A DNA stretch of 56,127 bases from a virus, in the IMG/VR virus record IMGVR_UViG_3300040856_002539, positions 1 to 56,127 of that record; one strand, written 5' to 3'. Shown here piece after piece: positions 48,916 to 55,971 of the stretch (position 1 is the stretch's first letter; each line of letters opens with the position of its first letter). The position numbers and the translations under genes are program-made. Under the pieces are notes generated by a model that did not search any database, was not told the DNA's origin, and saw nothing but the letters and a program-made list of their open reading frames with translations.

Positions 48916-49833
48916 TTATTGAGCTAGTTTACTGAAATAAGCCATTGCATCATCTTCGTCCTCGTCAGTTTCGACTGCCGAAGATTTACTACGAGTGTAG
49001 GATTCTTCAAGCTCTTTCATGATGTCAGTTTCGGCAGATTGTACCAGAGACTCCAGTTCTTCTTCTTGCTCCCGGACAGATTCAGAAACTGGCTTAGAAC
49101 CAAGTACATACTGAAGGCGCTTGGTCAGTTCTTCTGAAGACTTAAACTTATCTCGGGAGATTAGTTCTTGGAGCGAGTGCTCAGTCCTCCAGAGTTCTTC
49201 TAGTTTATCATCATCGCCCCCAAGGAGTGCAGAAGGAGCTTCAAATACGCTGTCATCATAATTAGGATAACCAGCAACTTGCTTGACGCGAAGACGGAAA
49301 TTAGCACCAGTCCACAGGTCGAAAGGATCAATTACAGGATCGTCTTCAAACTCTGGCTTCATTGAGGCTTTGATCTTATCAAATACCTTGGCACCAAATC
49401 GGAAGATCTTGACTTCTCCTTCTAGGGAAGGATCTGCTGGGTTGCTTACGATGTAAACATTGGTATAGTAGCTGAGTTTACGCTTTCGTGCTCGTGCGAT
49501 TTCTTTATCTGAATCTAGTCCAGAGTTCCAATACTCAGAATTTTTCGCGCACACACAACACTCTTCGCCAAGAGTTGTTGGGCAATTTTCAATGAACCAA
49601 CGGCCATTAACTTGGAAGCCATGATTATACAGCTTCACAAAAGGAAGGTCTTCATTCGGTGGTGCAGGTAGAAAACGGATAACAGCACGACCATTACCCG
49701 CTTTGTCTGTTTCCAGTTTGAATAGATTTGGATTATCTCCTCCTCCATTATTGCCCATTTTTTCTGCTTCTTTGATTAGCTTTTCGGTTAGGCTACCGAG
49801 TGAAGATTGCTTCTTAAGATCTTTGAAATTCAT
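48916..49833 (-). CDS. gp32 single-stranded DNA-binding protein
   Basis: 305 residues (T4 gp32 is 301). The N-terminal basic LAST-like region is KKQSSLGSL; zinc ligands H71, C84, C92, C95 match T4's H-x12-C-x9-C-x2-C closely; the tail is acidic (ETDEDEDDAMAYF), as needed for partner binding. It coats ssDNA during replication and recombination. Its own promoter lies at 49891-49919. Confidence 0.93.
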   Translation of the reverse strand: MNFKDLKKQSSLGSLTEKLIKEAEKMGNNGGGDNPNLFKLETDKAGNGRAVIRFLPAPPNEDLPFVKLYNHGFQVNGRWFIENCPTTLGEECCVCAKNSEYWNSGLDSDKEIARARKRKLSYYTNVYIVSNPADPSLEGEVKIFRFGAKVFDKIKASMKPEFEDDPVIDPFDLWTGANFRLRVKQVAGYPNYDDSVFEAPSALLGGDDDKLEELWRTEHSLQELISRDKFKSSEELTKRLQYVLGSKPVSESVREQEEELESLVQSAETDIMKELEESYTRSKSSAVETDEDEDDAMAYFSKLAQ

Positions 49834-49890
49834 ATTACGCTAGATACGGTGGATTATGGGCGACTTCAGGGTTCCCAAGCCCATGAGAGT

Positions 49891-49919
49891 ATTATAGCAC
49901 AGGTTCAGTCGTCTTGCAA
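49891..49919 (-). promoter_or_regulatory. Sigma70-like promoter of gp32
   Basis: TTGCAA (49919-49914), 17 bp spacer, perfect TATAAT (49896-49891) on the minus strand, overlapping the end of the gene at 49905. A leader of about 50 nt precedes the gp32 ATG, room for autoregulation, but no pseudoknot was worked out. Confidence 0.65.
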
Positions 49920-50237
49920 CTGCTGTTTAGCCGATTCGATCATGCTGATCATGTTTTTGAACACATCTCCAATTTGAATTCCAGTCGGGATGCCAATAAG
50001 TTTGATTGATTCTTCTAATCTAGATTTCATTTGAATTGCATCTGGATCATCAGATAAACTAAGTCTTGTGTATAAGATCTGCTGTTTCTCTAGCAGACTT
50101 TCAAGTAGTTGTATGTGCTCTATCTTTTCTTCTCTACTCATTCTTTCAAAAGAAAAAACATTAGAAGAGATTTTTTCTTGTAGATCTCCAATCTCTTCTA
50201 ATTCTTTTTTTACGATGTCCGAATTAAAAAATGTCAC
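49905..50237 (-). CDS. DUF1825-like conserved cyanophage protein
   Basis: 110 residues: FFNSDIVKKELEEIGDLQEK, REEKIEHIQLLESLLEKQQI, LYTRLSLSDDPDAIQMK. It resembles the cyanobacterial DUF1825 family. All-helical; position between gp32 and gp59 suggests a replication-linked role, but function is unknown. Confidence 0.75.
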   Translation of the reverse strand: MTFFNSDIVKKELEEIGDLQEKISSNVFSFERMSREEKIEHIQLLESLLEKQQILYTRLSLSDDPDAIQMKSRLEESIKLIGIPTGIQIGDVFKNMISMIESAKQQLQDD

Positions 50238-50833
50238 AATAATACTTTTCTTAAAATATTCTGATATTTATTAATATCAATGTCCAGGAATGGAGAGTAA
50301 TTTTTAATTTTCTTGGAAACCGATTCCCAAATGGGGTCAATCAATTTCTCATCAAACTTTTCTTTATAATGTAACATTTTATCCAATATTACCATAGTTT
50401 CCAAAAAAATACGACCAGACAAATATTCTTTGAGCAATTTTGGATGACTGTTACCATTAATCTTTAGAATCTCCAAGATGTGATGTTCTTCTGTCAGACT
50501 CTTTAGATCATTTTGAAAGACATATGTTAGAGACTGTCTATTTTTCTTCCACTCTGAGTACCTTTCGTCTCCATTTTTTATGATGTCGCCAATCCAAAGA
50601 GTAGATGGATCAGTAGAAGAAACAAAATTTGAGACGAAGAAATCTACAATTTCATTATCCTTTTTTTGTCTAGAAAGTCTCTCGAAAAATAATCGATCTT
50701 TTCTCTTATGGAAGGATTGGAGAGATGCTTTTATTTTGCCGCAATATTTGTGGTAATCATAAGAATCATTACAAAAATGATTCTTTAATGCGAGATAAGT
50801 TTTATAGGTCTCATGAGGAGTCACTTTGGTCAT
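50234..50833 (-). CDS. gp59 loader of replicative helicase
   Basis: 199 residues (T4 gp59 is 217). TPHETYKTYLALKNHFCNDS, YDYHKYCGKIKAS and RLFFERLSRQ are characteristic. It loads the gp41 helicase on gp32-covered DNA at forks. ATGA overlaps with both neighbours. Confidence 0.88.
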   Translation of the reverse strand: MTKVTPHETYKTYLALKNHFCNDSYDYHKYCGKIKASLQSFHKRKDRLFFERLSRQKKDNEIVDFFVSNFVSSTDPSTLWIGDIIKNGDERYSEWKKNRQSLTYVFQNDLKSLTEEHHILEILKINGNSHPKLLKEYLSGRIFLETMVILDKMLHYKEKFDEKLIDPIWESVSKKIKNYSPFLDIDINKYQNILRKVLL

Positions 50834-51093
50834 AAAGGTAGTTTTGCTTTTGATGTCTGTTTGAGAAAATTCAATTCAATTGCATCACATTTAAGCTTTT
50901 CTTTTAGTGGTTTAGAAATTAACTTAGAAATTGACTCGACATCAATACTATTCATTTCGCAATACTGCACAATAGCAGTAATGTAATTATATTCTGGATT
51001 TTCTTTTACCAGGGTTTCTATTTCTTGTGCAAATTTATCTTGACATAAGAATTTTTTCTGGAATTCTTTTTTCAATTCATCGGAGTGATTCAT
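50830..51093 (-). CDS. gp33 late transcription coactivator
   Basis: 87 residues. FAQEIETLVKENPEYNYITA, IVQYCEMNSIDVESISKLIS and a KAKLPL end match cyanophage gp33. It links RNA polymerase and the sliding clamp at late promoters, consistent with the many GATAAATA/CTAAATA boxes here. Confidence 0.85.
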   Translation of the reverse strand: MNHSDELKKEFQKKFLCQDKFAQEIETLVKENPEYNYITAIVQYCEMNSIDVESISKLISKPLKEKLKCDAIELNFLKQTSKAKLPL

Positions 51094-51769
51094 ATTCTTT
51101 TAGTTTATCTTGGGTAAATTTTTTTACATATTTTACTAGAAGTCGAATGTATTTTTCGATGTCAGTTTCGACATAAGTGATTATTTCTCCGTTTTCGCAG
51201 GACATTATGATTACGAGTTGCTTTGCCATTATTCCTGTCATTTCATACAACATGCATGAGTATGCCGTCGTTTGGACAAAATACGATTCTACCCAATCTC
51301 TCGGCTTAGGTTTAGAACTCGTTTTGTAATCTATTATACTAAGAACTCCATTATATTCTGCAATCGTGTCACATGTACCAGCAATCCCCAGATATTCACT
51401 ATATAAAGGAATTTCGATACCCAATATATTATTTATTTTATTGAGTTCTGGTTTTGCTATATCAAAAAGAAGTTTTGGAAGTGGGGCAGATTTTGGTAGT
51501 TCTTGATTTCCTAGGTAATGCTCAACGAGAGAATGCATTTGGGTGCCACGAGAAGTTGATGCTTTGATTATACGATCTGCCTCTTGGTCTCCAATTTTTG
51601 ATCTCCACTTAGCAAATTTTTCTTTATTATAATGAGAAGTAACTGTAGTAATGGAGACAAAATTCATTAGATCTTCAGAATCTTTCTTACGATAGAATCT
51701 TTTTCCATCTACATGAAATCTTTCCAATTCAGGAACTTCTATGGATTTGTGGACGAACTTATGTAACAT
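51077..51769 (-). CDS. PD-(D/E)XK exonuclease (RecB/Cas4-like)
   Basis: About 230 residues from ATG 51769 (MLHKFVHKSIEVPELE); the upstream TTG 51784 is less likely. Nuclease residues are H79, E119, D134 and D147-x-K149 (IIDYKTSSKP), and QTTAY at 166-170 is the QxxxY motif. It is a DNA exonuclease for recombination or host DNA degradation. It overlaps gp33 by 17 bases. Confidence 0.82.
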   Translation of the reverse strand: MLHKFVHKSIEVPELERFHVDGKRFYRKKDSEDLMNFVSITTVTSHYNKEKFAKWRSKIGDQEADRIIKASTSRGTQMHSLVEHYLGNQELPKSAPLPKLLFDIAKPELNKINNILGIEIPLYSEYLGIAGTCDTIAEYNGVLSIIDYKTSSKPKPRDWVESYFVQTTAYSCMLYEMTGIMAKQLVIIMSCENGEIITYVETDIEKYIRLLVKYVKKFTQDKLKEYESLR

Positions 51770-51780
51770 TAGCAAAAAAA

Positions 51781-52542
51781 TCAAAGACCAAGTGAATGTT
51801 TAGCAATAACAAATTCTCGAACCAATGGCGAACGAATAATATCATCAACGCCAAATTCAATCTTTTTAAAAGAAGGCATAACATCAATGATTTTTAGGAA
51901 GTCAATGATTCCATTCTTTTCACTCATTTTGACAAGATCACTCTGCTCAACATCACCAGCAAACATGATCTTAGTGTCCATGCCACACCTAGAAATAACA
52001 GAGAAACACTCATGCCCAGAACAGTTTTGCGCCTCATCTACAATGATGATGCAGTTGTCAAGTGTAACTCCTCGAATAAAAGAAGTACACCAAAAACTTA
52101 TGGTCTCTTGTGCCTTAAGATTTCCATAGAGCATCTCGAAGTCATCGTCTGATGGGAGTTGGAACATGTATTTTACCATGTTCTTATATGGGATTTCGAA
52201 AAGAGATTTTTTATCTTCCTCTTTGCCAGGAAGGAAACCAATCTCTCTAGTCTGCACCAAAGACCTTACGATATAAATTTTCTCGTAAGGAGTCCTCTCA
52301 TCTAGAACTTCTTTGAGTGCTTTATAAAGTAGAGCATAAGTCTTGCCAGTGCCCGGCACTCCATGAGCAAATATGTTTTTTCCTTCGTCATAATACTCGA
52401 ATAACCTTTTCTGATTATCAGTAATAGGCTCAATGTCAAGAAGTAAGTCAGAATTTATTGGTTTTTTTCTTTTCATCTGTTTAGCTGTCATACCAACTCC
52501 AATGGGTTGATAGTCGTTTGTGGTCTTTTTCCTTCTTGCCAT
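51781..52542 (-). CDS. phoH: PhoH-like P-loop ATPase
   Basis: 253 residues. Walker A GVPGTGKT (61-68), Walker B IIIVDEAQ (165-172), and the PhoH-type FAGDVEQSD sensor region. PhoH-family ATPases are linked to the phosphate response and RNA metabolism; the gene is a common marker in marine phages. No Pho box was recognised; instead a CTAAATA box lies 35 bp upstream. Confidence 0.92.
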   Translation of the reverse strand: MARRKKTTNDYQPIGVGMTAKQMKRKKPINSDLLLDIEPITDNQKRLFEYYDEGKNIFAHGVPGTGKTYALLYKALKEVLDERTPYEKIYIVRSLVQTREIGFLPGKEEDKKSLFEIPYKNMVKYMFQLPSDDDFEMLYGNLKAQETISFWCTSFIRGVTLDNCIIIVDEAQNCSGHECFSVISRCGMDTKIMFAGDVEQSDLVKMSEKNGIIDFLKIIDVMPSFKKIEFGVDDIIRSPLVREFVIAKHSLGL

Positions 52543-52576
52543 ACAGTATCTGAAGTTGTTAATTTTGTTTTCATCT

Positions 52577-52583
52577 TATTTAG
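52577..52583 (-). promoter_or_regulatory. Late-type promoter box CTAAATA upstream of phoH
   Basis: CTAAATAAG on the minus strand, overlapping the stop of the endonuclease's -1 frame and 35 bp before the phoH ATG. Confidence 0.4.
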
Positions 52584-52791
52584 ATTCTTATTCGATTGGA
52601 TGGATCAATTCCTCTAGCTCTTTGGTAATTGGTAAGTCCAGCTGGAGTTGAAGTATGCCCGGTCACTGTACATTGCCATCTTTGGGCGTTTGTTACTTTT
52701 CCACCTTTTGTACGATTTTTATTTTTTTCTTCTTCTGTTAACCCATAAAGTCCAACACCTTTTTCGTAAGCAGTTTTTCCTCCTTTTTTCC
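52580..52791 (-). CDS. C-terminal extension frame of the GIY-YIG endonuclease
   Basis: Open from the A6 run to TAA at 52580. It encodes [20 protein letters not shown], another NUMOD-like repeat, then a typical closing segment with WQC, TxTG, P-x-G-L-T and a basic end ([13 protein letters not shown]). No start codon of its own; it needs a -1 slip or one extra A to be joined. Confidence 0.6.
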
Positions 52792-53601
52792 GCCCTTCTT
52801 TCCGGCCTCACTTAATTCTTTTTTTGAAAGTGCGTGAACACCAAGACTTTTTTCGTGTGCAGATTTTCCTCCTTTTTTTCTATCTTCTGACTTTTGCTCT
52901 TTAGAACGACCATGAATTCCAACACCTTTTTCATAAGTTAATTTTCCCGCTATTTTGCCACCTTTTTTGGAATTTTCTTTTCGCTCTTCTTCTGATAACC
53001 CATGAACACCAATTCCCTTTTCATAAGTTAGTTTTCCTGCTATTTTACCCCCTTTTTTGCTATCTTTCGACATTTGCTCTTTGGAACGACCATGAATTCC
53101 AATACCTTTTTCGTAAGATGATTTTCCAGATTTCTTGCCATCTTCTGACTTTTGCTCTTTAGAACGACCATGAATTCCAACACCTTTTTCGTAAGATGAT
53201 TTTCCGCCTTTTTTGCCGGCCTTTTTTCCGATTTCAATTCTTTCTTCTTTTGTTAATGCATGAAATCCAATTCCAAGAATATGGCAGGTTTTTCCATTTT
53301 CTTTGCGCCTATTTCTTTCTTCTTCAGAACAACCAGAAACTCCTTCCCCACCATCAGTTCTGTTCAATAGAATTCCCGTTCCTAAGTCTCTTCTACCATA
53401 AAATTTAATCATGTCAATTTCATGCTGAAATGCTTCTTCTTCAGTTATATTTTCTTTTAAGAAAATTGTTCTACTTCTGTCTTTAGGAACAGGAATTCTA
53501 TTGTGTTTTACAAATGCACGGTTGCCTCTACCTTTTCCGATATAATAAGGAGTGCCATCTTTTTTGCTCAAATATGCATAAGTATAAAAATCTGATTCCA
53601 T
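52738..53601 (-). CDS. GIY-YIG homing-type endonuclease with NUMOD-like repeats, apparently frameshifted
   Basis: 287 residues in the zero frame. Residues 5-35 carry the GIY-YIG core ([21 protein letters not shown]25) and [16 protein letters not shown]. Residues 110-275 are five or six repeats KKGGK...[18 protein letters not shown], like NUMOD3 DNA-binding modules. In a C-terminal A AAA AAG sequence (52783-52789) the frame should shift -1 to continue for 67 codons with the conserved end [23 protein letters not shown] and RARGIDPSN; without it the protein ends early at ...[11 protein letters not shown]. Probably a free-standing mobile endonuclease. Confidence 0.85.
   Translation of the reverse strand: MESDFYTYAYLSKKDGTPYYIGKGRGNRAFVKHNRIPVPKDRSRTIFLKENITEEEAFQHEIDMIKFYGRRDLGTGILLNRTDGGEGVSGCSEEERNRRKENGKTCHILGIGFHALTKEERIEIGKKAGKKGGKSSYEKGVGIHGRSKEQKSEDGKKSGKSSYEKGIGIHGRSKEQMSKDSKKGGKIAGKLTYEKGIGVHGLSEEERKENSKKGGKIAGKLTYEKGVGIHGRSKEQKSEDRKKGGKSAHEKSLGVHALSKKELSEAGKKGGKKEEKLLTKKVLDFMG
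52840..53225 (-). repeat. Tandem NUMOD-type coding repeats
   Basis: Five or six imperfect units of about 70-90 bp, each encoding KKGGK-(IAGKL/S)-YEKGxGxHG-S-EE/KEQ. They are similar at DNA level (repeats of tgaattccaacaccttttt on the plus strand), so unequal crossing-over can change repeat number. Confidence 0.75.
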
Positions 53602-53701
53602 TTTGTAATTGCCAATCTTAGTTATTAATTTTAAGGGAAGAAATGAATCTCCCCACTGAAAAATCTCTAATAAGTCAAGAAATTGTATTTAACAACAAAA
53701 A

Positions 53702-53950
53702 CTACAAAGTTTCCATTCTTGCGTTCATTCCGCCAGACTTCTTGGCTTTTTGTAATATGGAATTCCAAGATGGGTGGGATTTTTGGAGTTTATCTTTCCA
53801 CTCACCGTGCTCCCCAAAACTTGCACACCCTTGAGACCAATCACGAACCCACAAAATATTCTCTTCCTTAAATTCCTCCCACTCAGAAATAGACATAGAA
53901 ACTTCTTTTTGTTCGCCAGTTTCAGTATTAATAATTGGATAGATAGGCAT
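53702..53950 (-). CDS. Conserved small cyanophage protein
   Basis: 82 residues: MPIYPIINTETGEQKEVSMS, ISEWEEFKEENILWVRDWSQ, GCASFGEHGEWKDKL. As I recall, this small protein with MPIYP start and GEWKDKL end recurs in T4-like cyanophages. Function unknown. The 100 bp between it and the endonuclease start show nothing clear. Confidence 0.75.
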   Translation of the reverse strand: MPIYPIINTETGEQKEVSMSISEWEEFKEENILWVRDWSQGCASFGEHGEWKDKLQKSHPSWNSILQKAKKSGGMNARMETL

Positions 53951-53951
53951 T

Positions 53952-54047
53952 TTAATTTTCTAGAATAATTGATGGGACATATAGACACTCATGAAGACTA
54001 ACACATTTTGCAATATGTTTTTGGCAGTAAGATTCTATTTTTATCAT
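53952..54047 (-). CDS. 31-residue peptide with Cys/His cluster
   Basis: MIKIESYCQKHIAKCVSLHE then CLYVPSIILEN. C-x2-H-x3-C-x4-H-x-C could bind a metal. ATGA overlap with thyX and a 1 bp gap to the next ATG support translation. No family recognised. Confidence 0.5.
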   Translation of the reverse strand: MIKIESYCQKHIAKCVSLHECLYVPSIILEN

Positions 54048-54790
54048 GGAGATATCTTTCCTTTATATAGACGAGTTTCCTCATAATACTTCCAAACATT
54101 AGGAGACCATTTGGCTAGATGATCAGCAAATTGAAGACAAAGTGCCTGAATTTCGAGCTGAGCATCTAGTTTGGATCTCATATCCAAAAAGTGAAGAACA
54201 GACCTAAGATTGAATGATACTACAAAGTTTTGGCGAATAGCTTGAGGTAGATAATCTCTTATGTGCTCTTCGGCCATTCCTTGATTATAATAATAAGCGT
54301 ATTCTTCGCACTCACTCAAAATACGACTCAATTTACGCTGACGATGTTCCTCTTCCCATACATATTTTTTGCCCTGACGATTGGTATAAAATCCAACTGG
54401 ACGAACATAAAAAACATCTTCAATGTCAATTTCTTCATTTGCCACCTTAAGAATTCTTTTTCCTGTATAGCGACTAGATTGACAATCCCAAGAATTACCA
54501 ATACGATGTGTTCGTCCCTGTACCATTACGCTGTGTACATAACCAGAAACAGAAAAAGTAATGGATGGATGTTCTAGTGGTCCAAAATGAGAAGATTTGA
54601 GAAGAGTGTCAACAACCCATTTACCACAATCACTAGGAGAAGGAATTTCCCGTTCGTGAATAGGGGTTTCGGAATAATCACATTTTGCTGCTTGCCAGAT
54701 TACTTGTTCTGGGATGGGATATGATTGTAATTTTACAACTTGAAGTCGGTTGTCAAGTTCAAGAAGATCTTTTGCTTTAATTGGCTTCAT
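54044..54790 (-). CDS. thyX: Flavin-dependent thymidylate synthase
   Basis: 248 residues. The ThyX motif RTHRIGNSWDCQSSRY is at 93-108 (RHRxxSxNxxSxR-type) and HFGPLEHPSITF at 68-79 is the FAD/substrate region. It makes dTMP from dUMP with NADPH, FAD and methylene-tetrahydrofolate, giving thymidine for phage DNA. ATGA overlaps both sides. Confidence 0.95.
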   Translation of the reverse strand: MKPIKAKDLLELDNRLQVVKLQSYPIPEQVIWQAAKCDYSETPIHEREIPSPSDCGKWVVDTLLKSSHFGPLEHPSITFSVSGYVHSVMVQGRTHRIGNSWDCQSSRYTGKRILKVANEEIDIEDVFYVRPVGFYTNRQGKKYVWEEEHRQRKLSRILSECEEYAYYYNQGMAEEHIRDYLPQAIRQNFVVSFNLRSVLHFLDMRSKLDAQLEIQALCLQFADHLAKWSPNVWKYYEETRLYKGKISP

Positions 54791-54975
54791 ACATCAGACT
54801 CCCAATTTTCCTTTTCTTGTTTACGCAGTTTCTTAAGTTCCTTCATCATTCCTTTAATTTCTTGATATGCTGTTTCTGGAGACATCTTATCGCCAATCTC
54901 CAGACCAACAACATACTGCACTTTATCTCCAAAACGAGCAAGTGCTCTTTCAAATGCTGTCAATTCTTCGTACAT
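54787..54975 (-). CDS. Small conserved helical protein
   Basis: 62 residues: MYEELTAFERALARFGDKVQ, YVVGLEIGDKMSPETAYQEI, then a charged helix (KELKKLRKQEKENWESD). It overlaps the upstream stop by one base (TAATG). Function unknown; probably co-expressed with thyX. Confidence 0.75.
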   Translation of the reverse strand: MYEELTAFERALARFGDKVQYVVGLEIGDKMSPETAYQEIKGMMKELKKLRKQEKENWESDV

Positions 54976-55154
54976 TATGGTTCCTCATAATAATCTGGTT
55001 CATAAGTATCTATTTTCTTTCTCTCTGTCTCGAATAGATCTTGTAAACTTATGACATTGCTTTTTTCTTCTGGAGTTTCTGTAATTTCAAGTTTGAGAGA
55101 TTCAATCAGAAGTTCCATATTTCTGATGATTAGTTTTATCTTTTCTGGATTCAT
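54975..55154 (-). CDS. Small hypothetical protein
   Basis: 59 residues beginning MNPEKIKLIIRNMELLIESL, acidic C-terminus (YEPDYYEEP). It is the first gene after the promoter 55178-55206, with leader about 18 nt. Function unknown. Confidence 0.7.
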   Translation of the reverse strand: MNPEKIKLIIRNMELLIESLKLEITETPEEKSNVISLQDLFETERKKIDTYEPDYYEEP

Positions 55155-55177
55155 CGGCTCTCCACAACTGCCATACC

Positions 55178-55206
55178 ACTATACAGAAAAAAAGGAGGGA
55201 TGTCAA
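55178..55206 (-). promoter_or_regulatory. Sigma70-like promoter whose -35 is a terminator loop
   Basis: TTGACA (55206-55201), 17 bp, TATAGT (55183-55178) on the minus strand. The -35 hexamer is the loop of the hairpin at 55190-55216 and the T-run of that terminator lies in the spacer. Confidence 0.75.
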
Positions 55207-55216
55207 CCCTCCTTTT
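55187..55216 (-). terminator. Strong, probably bidirectional terminator
   Basis: Stem AAAAGGAGGG/CCCTCCTTTT (10 bp) with 7 nt loop containing TTGACA; T7 on the minus strand (55193-55187) and T4 on the plus strand. It ends the DUF4278 unit. Confidence 0.8.
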
Positions 55217-55220
55217 GATC

Positions 55221-55322
55221 TTAAGCTACTTGTGGCTTCTTCGCCATATTTAATTGGGCGCTATGAAGAAGTTTTTCTTTTTTTGCCTTGTTTTTTAGAT
55301 AACGAACGAAATAAGCATTCAT
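55221..55322 (-). CDS. 33-residue small protein
   Basis: MNAYFVRYLKNKAKKEKLLH then SAQLNMAKKPQVA: basic, helical. ATG 55322 is 1 bp after the previous stop; it ends 5 bp before the terminator. Looks real from packing; function unknown. Confidence 0.6.
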   Translation of the reverse strand: MNAYFVRYLKNKAKKEKLLHSAQLNMAKKPQVA

Positions 55323-55323
55323 T

Positions 55324-55461
55324 TCACTTGTTCTCCTTAACGAACTTTATTCCACGATAAGTTTCCTCATATTGTTGAGGCTGTTGCTGTTGTTGCTGTT
55401 GTTGTGCTTGGCGGCGCACTTCGGTGTCATACTCGACACCTCTATATACAACACGGCTCAT
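55324..55461 (-). CDS. DUF4278-type small protein
   Basis: 45 residues from ATG 55461 (MSRVVYRGVEYDTEVRR), with AAGGAG upstream; the longer frame to 55578 would run through the riboswitch and promoter and is rejected. VVYRGVEYD and a second TYRGIKF at the C-terminus are DUF4278 motifs, separated by a run of eight Gln. Preceded by a glutamine-II type RNA, so its expression probably follows nitrogen state. Confidence 0.75.
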   Translation of the reverse strand: MSRVVYRGVEYDTEVRRQAQQQQQQQQPQQYEETYRGIKFVKENK

Positions 55462-55492
55462 TTGCTTTGCTCCTTTACTTGGTTTGTAAATT

Positions 55493-55543
55493 CGCGTTGC
55501 TTCTCCTCGAAGGATACTTCCGCCGGTCTTCCCGGTCAACGAT
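55493..55543 (-). ncRNA. Glutamine-II riboswitch (Downstream-peptide motif-like)
   Basis: On the minus strand the leader forms a three-way junction: closing stem CGTTG/CAACG (55537-55541 with 55495-55499), hairpin CCGG-GAAGA-CCGG, then GGAAGTA, a short hairpin TCCT-TCG-AGGA, and GAAGCAACGCG. This order and the GGAAGUA core match the glnA/Downstream-peptide family of cyanobacteria and cyanophages. It lies between a sigma70 promoter and a short peptide gene, as in known cases. Confidence 0.7.
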
Positions 55544-55549
55544 GGGATT

Positions 55550-55578
55550 ATCATACCCCACACTCCTATATATGTCAA
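55550..55578 (-). promoter_or_regulatory. Strong sigma70-like promoter
   Basis: TTGACA (55578-55573), 17 bp, TATGAT (55555-55550) on the minus strand. Transcription should start near 55543, at the first base of the riboswitch. Confidence 0.8.
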
Positions 55579-55644
55579 GAGGGTAGCCGTTGTTACATTT
55601 TTGTAGCACCTCTATACCAAATTATATTAAGATTTGTAAATAAT

Positions 55645-55971
55645 CTAACGCTGAACGAATTCCAGTTTATACCGCTCTGGCTTTAGTTGTTCGACAATAA
55701 CATCACAACCAATTTTTGGATTACAATCGCCACAAGTGAAAATATCCACAGCAGCAGTGCCATCTTCAGGCCAAGAATGGCAGCTGATATGTGACTCAGA
55801 AAGCAAACATAAGACAGTCACTCCCTGAGGATCAAATTGCTTAAAAATTGTCTGACAAACTGTGGCTCCACTTACAGCGGCAGCATTCTCCAATAAATCA
55901 ATAAGAAAATGCACATCGTTAAGATGTGCATAAGTACAACCGTAGAGATTTAAAAGATAATGCTTCCCCAT
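55645..55971 (-). CDS. speD: S-adenosylmethionine decarboxylase proenzyme
   Basis: 108 residues from ATG 55971 (MGKHYLLNLYG). LLSESHISCHSWPE holds the autocleavage pair E59-S60 (Ser becomes pyruvoyl) and catalytic His65-region residues; FTCGDC supplies Cys80. It makes decarboxylated SAM for polyamine synthesis. Such genes are frequent in cyanophages; they may support DNA packing or host metabolism. It overlaps the upstream gene by one base (TGATG). Confidence 0.92.
   Translation of the reverse strand: MGKHYLLNLYGCTYAHLNDVHFLIDLLENAAAVSGATVCQTIFKQFDPQGVTVLCLLSESHISCHSWPEDGTAAVDIFTCGDCNPKIGCDVIVEQLKPERYKLEFVQR

Noticed and set aside
52455-52575. 28-codon ORF overlapping the start of phoH (MKTKLTTSD...)
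   Set aside because: No ribosome-binding site and it overlaps phoH in another frame; likely chance.
52543-52600. Pho box upstream of phoH
   Set aside because: No tandem direct repeats of the Pho-box type were found in the short leader.
55375-55412. CTG/TTG trinucleotide run as a regulatory repeat
   Set aside because: It is simply the Gln8 codon run of the DUF4278 protein.
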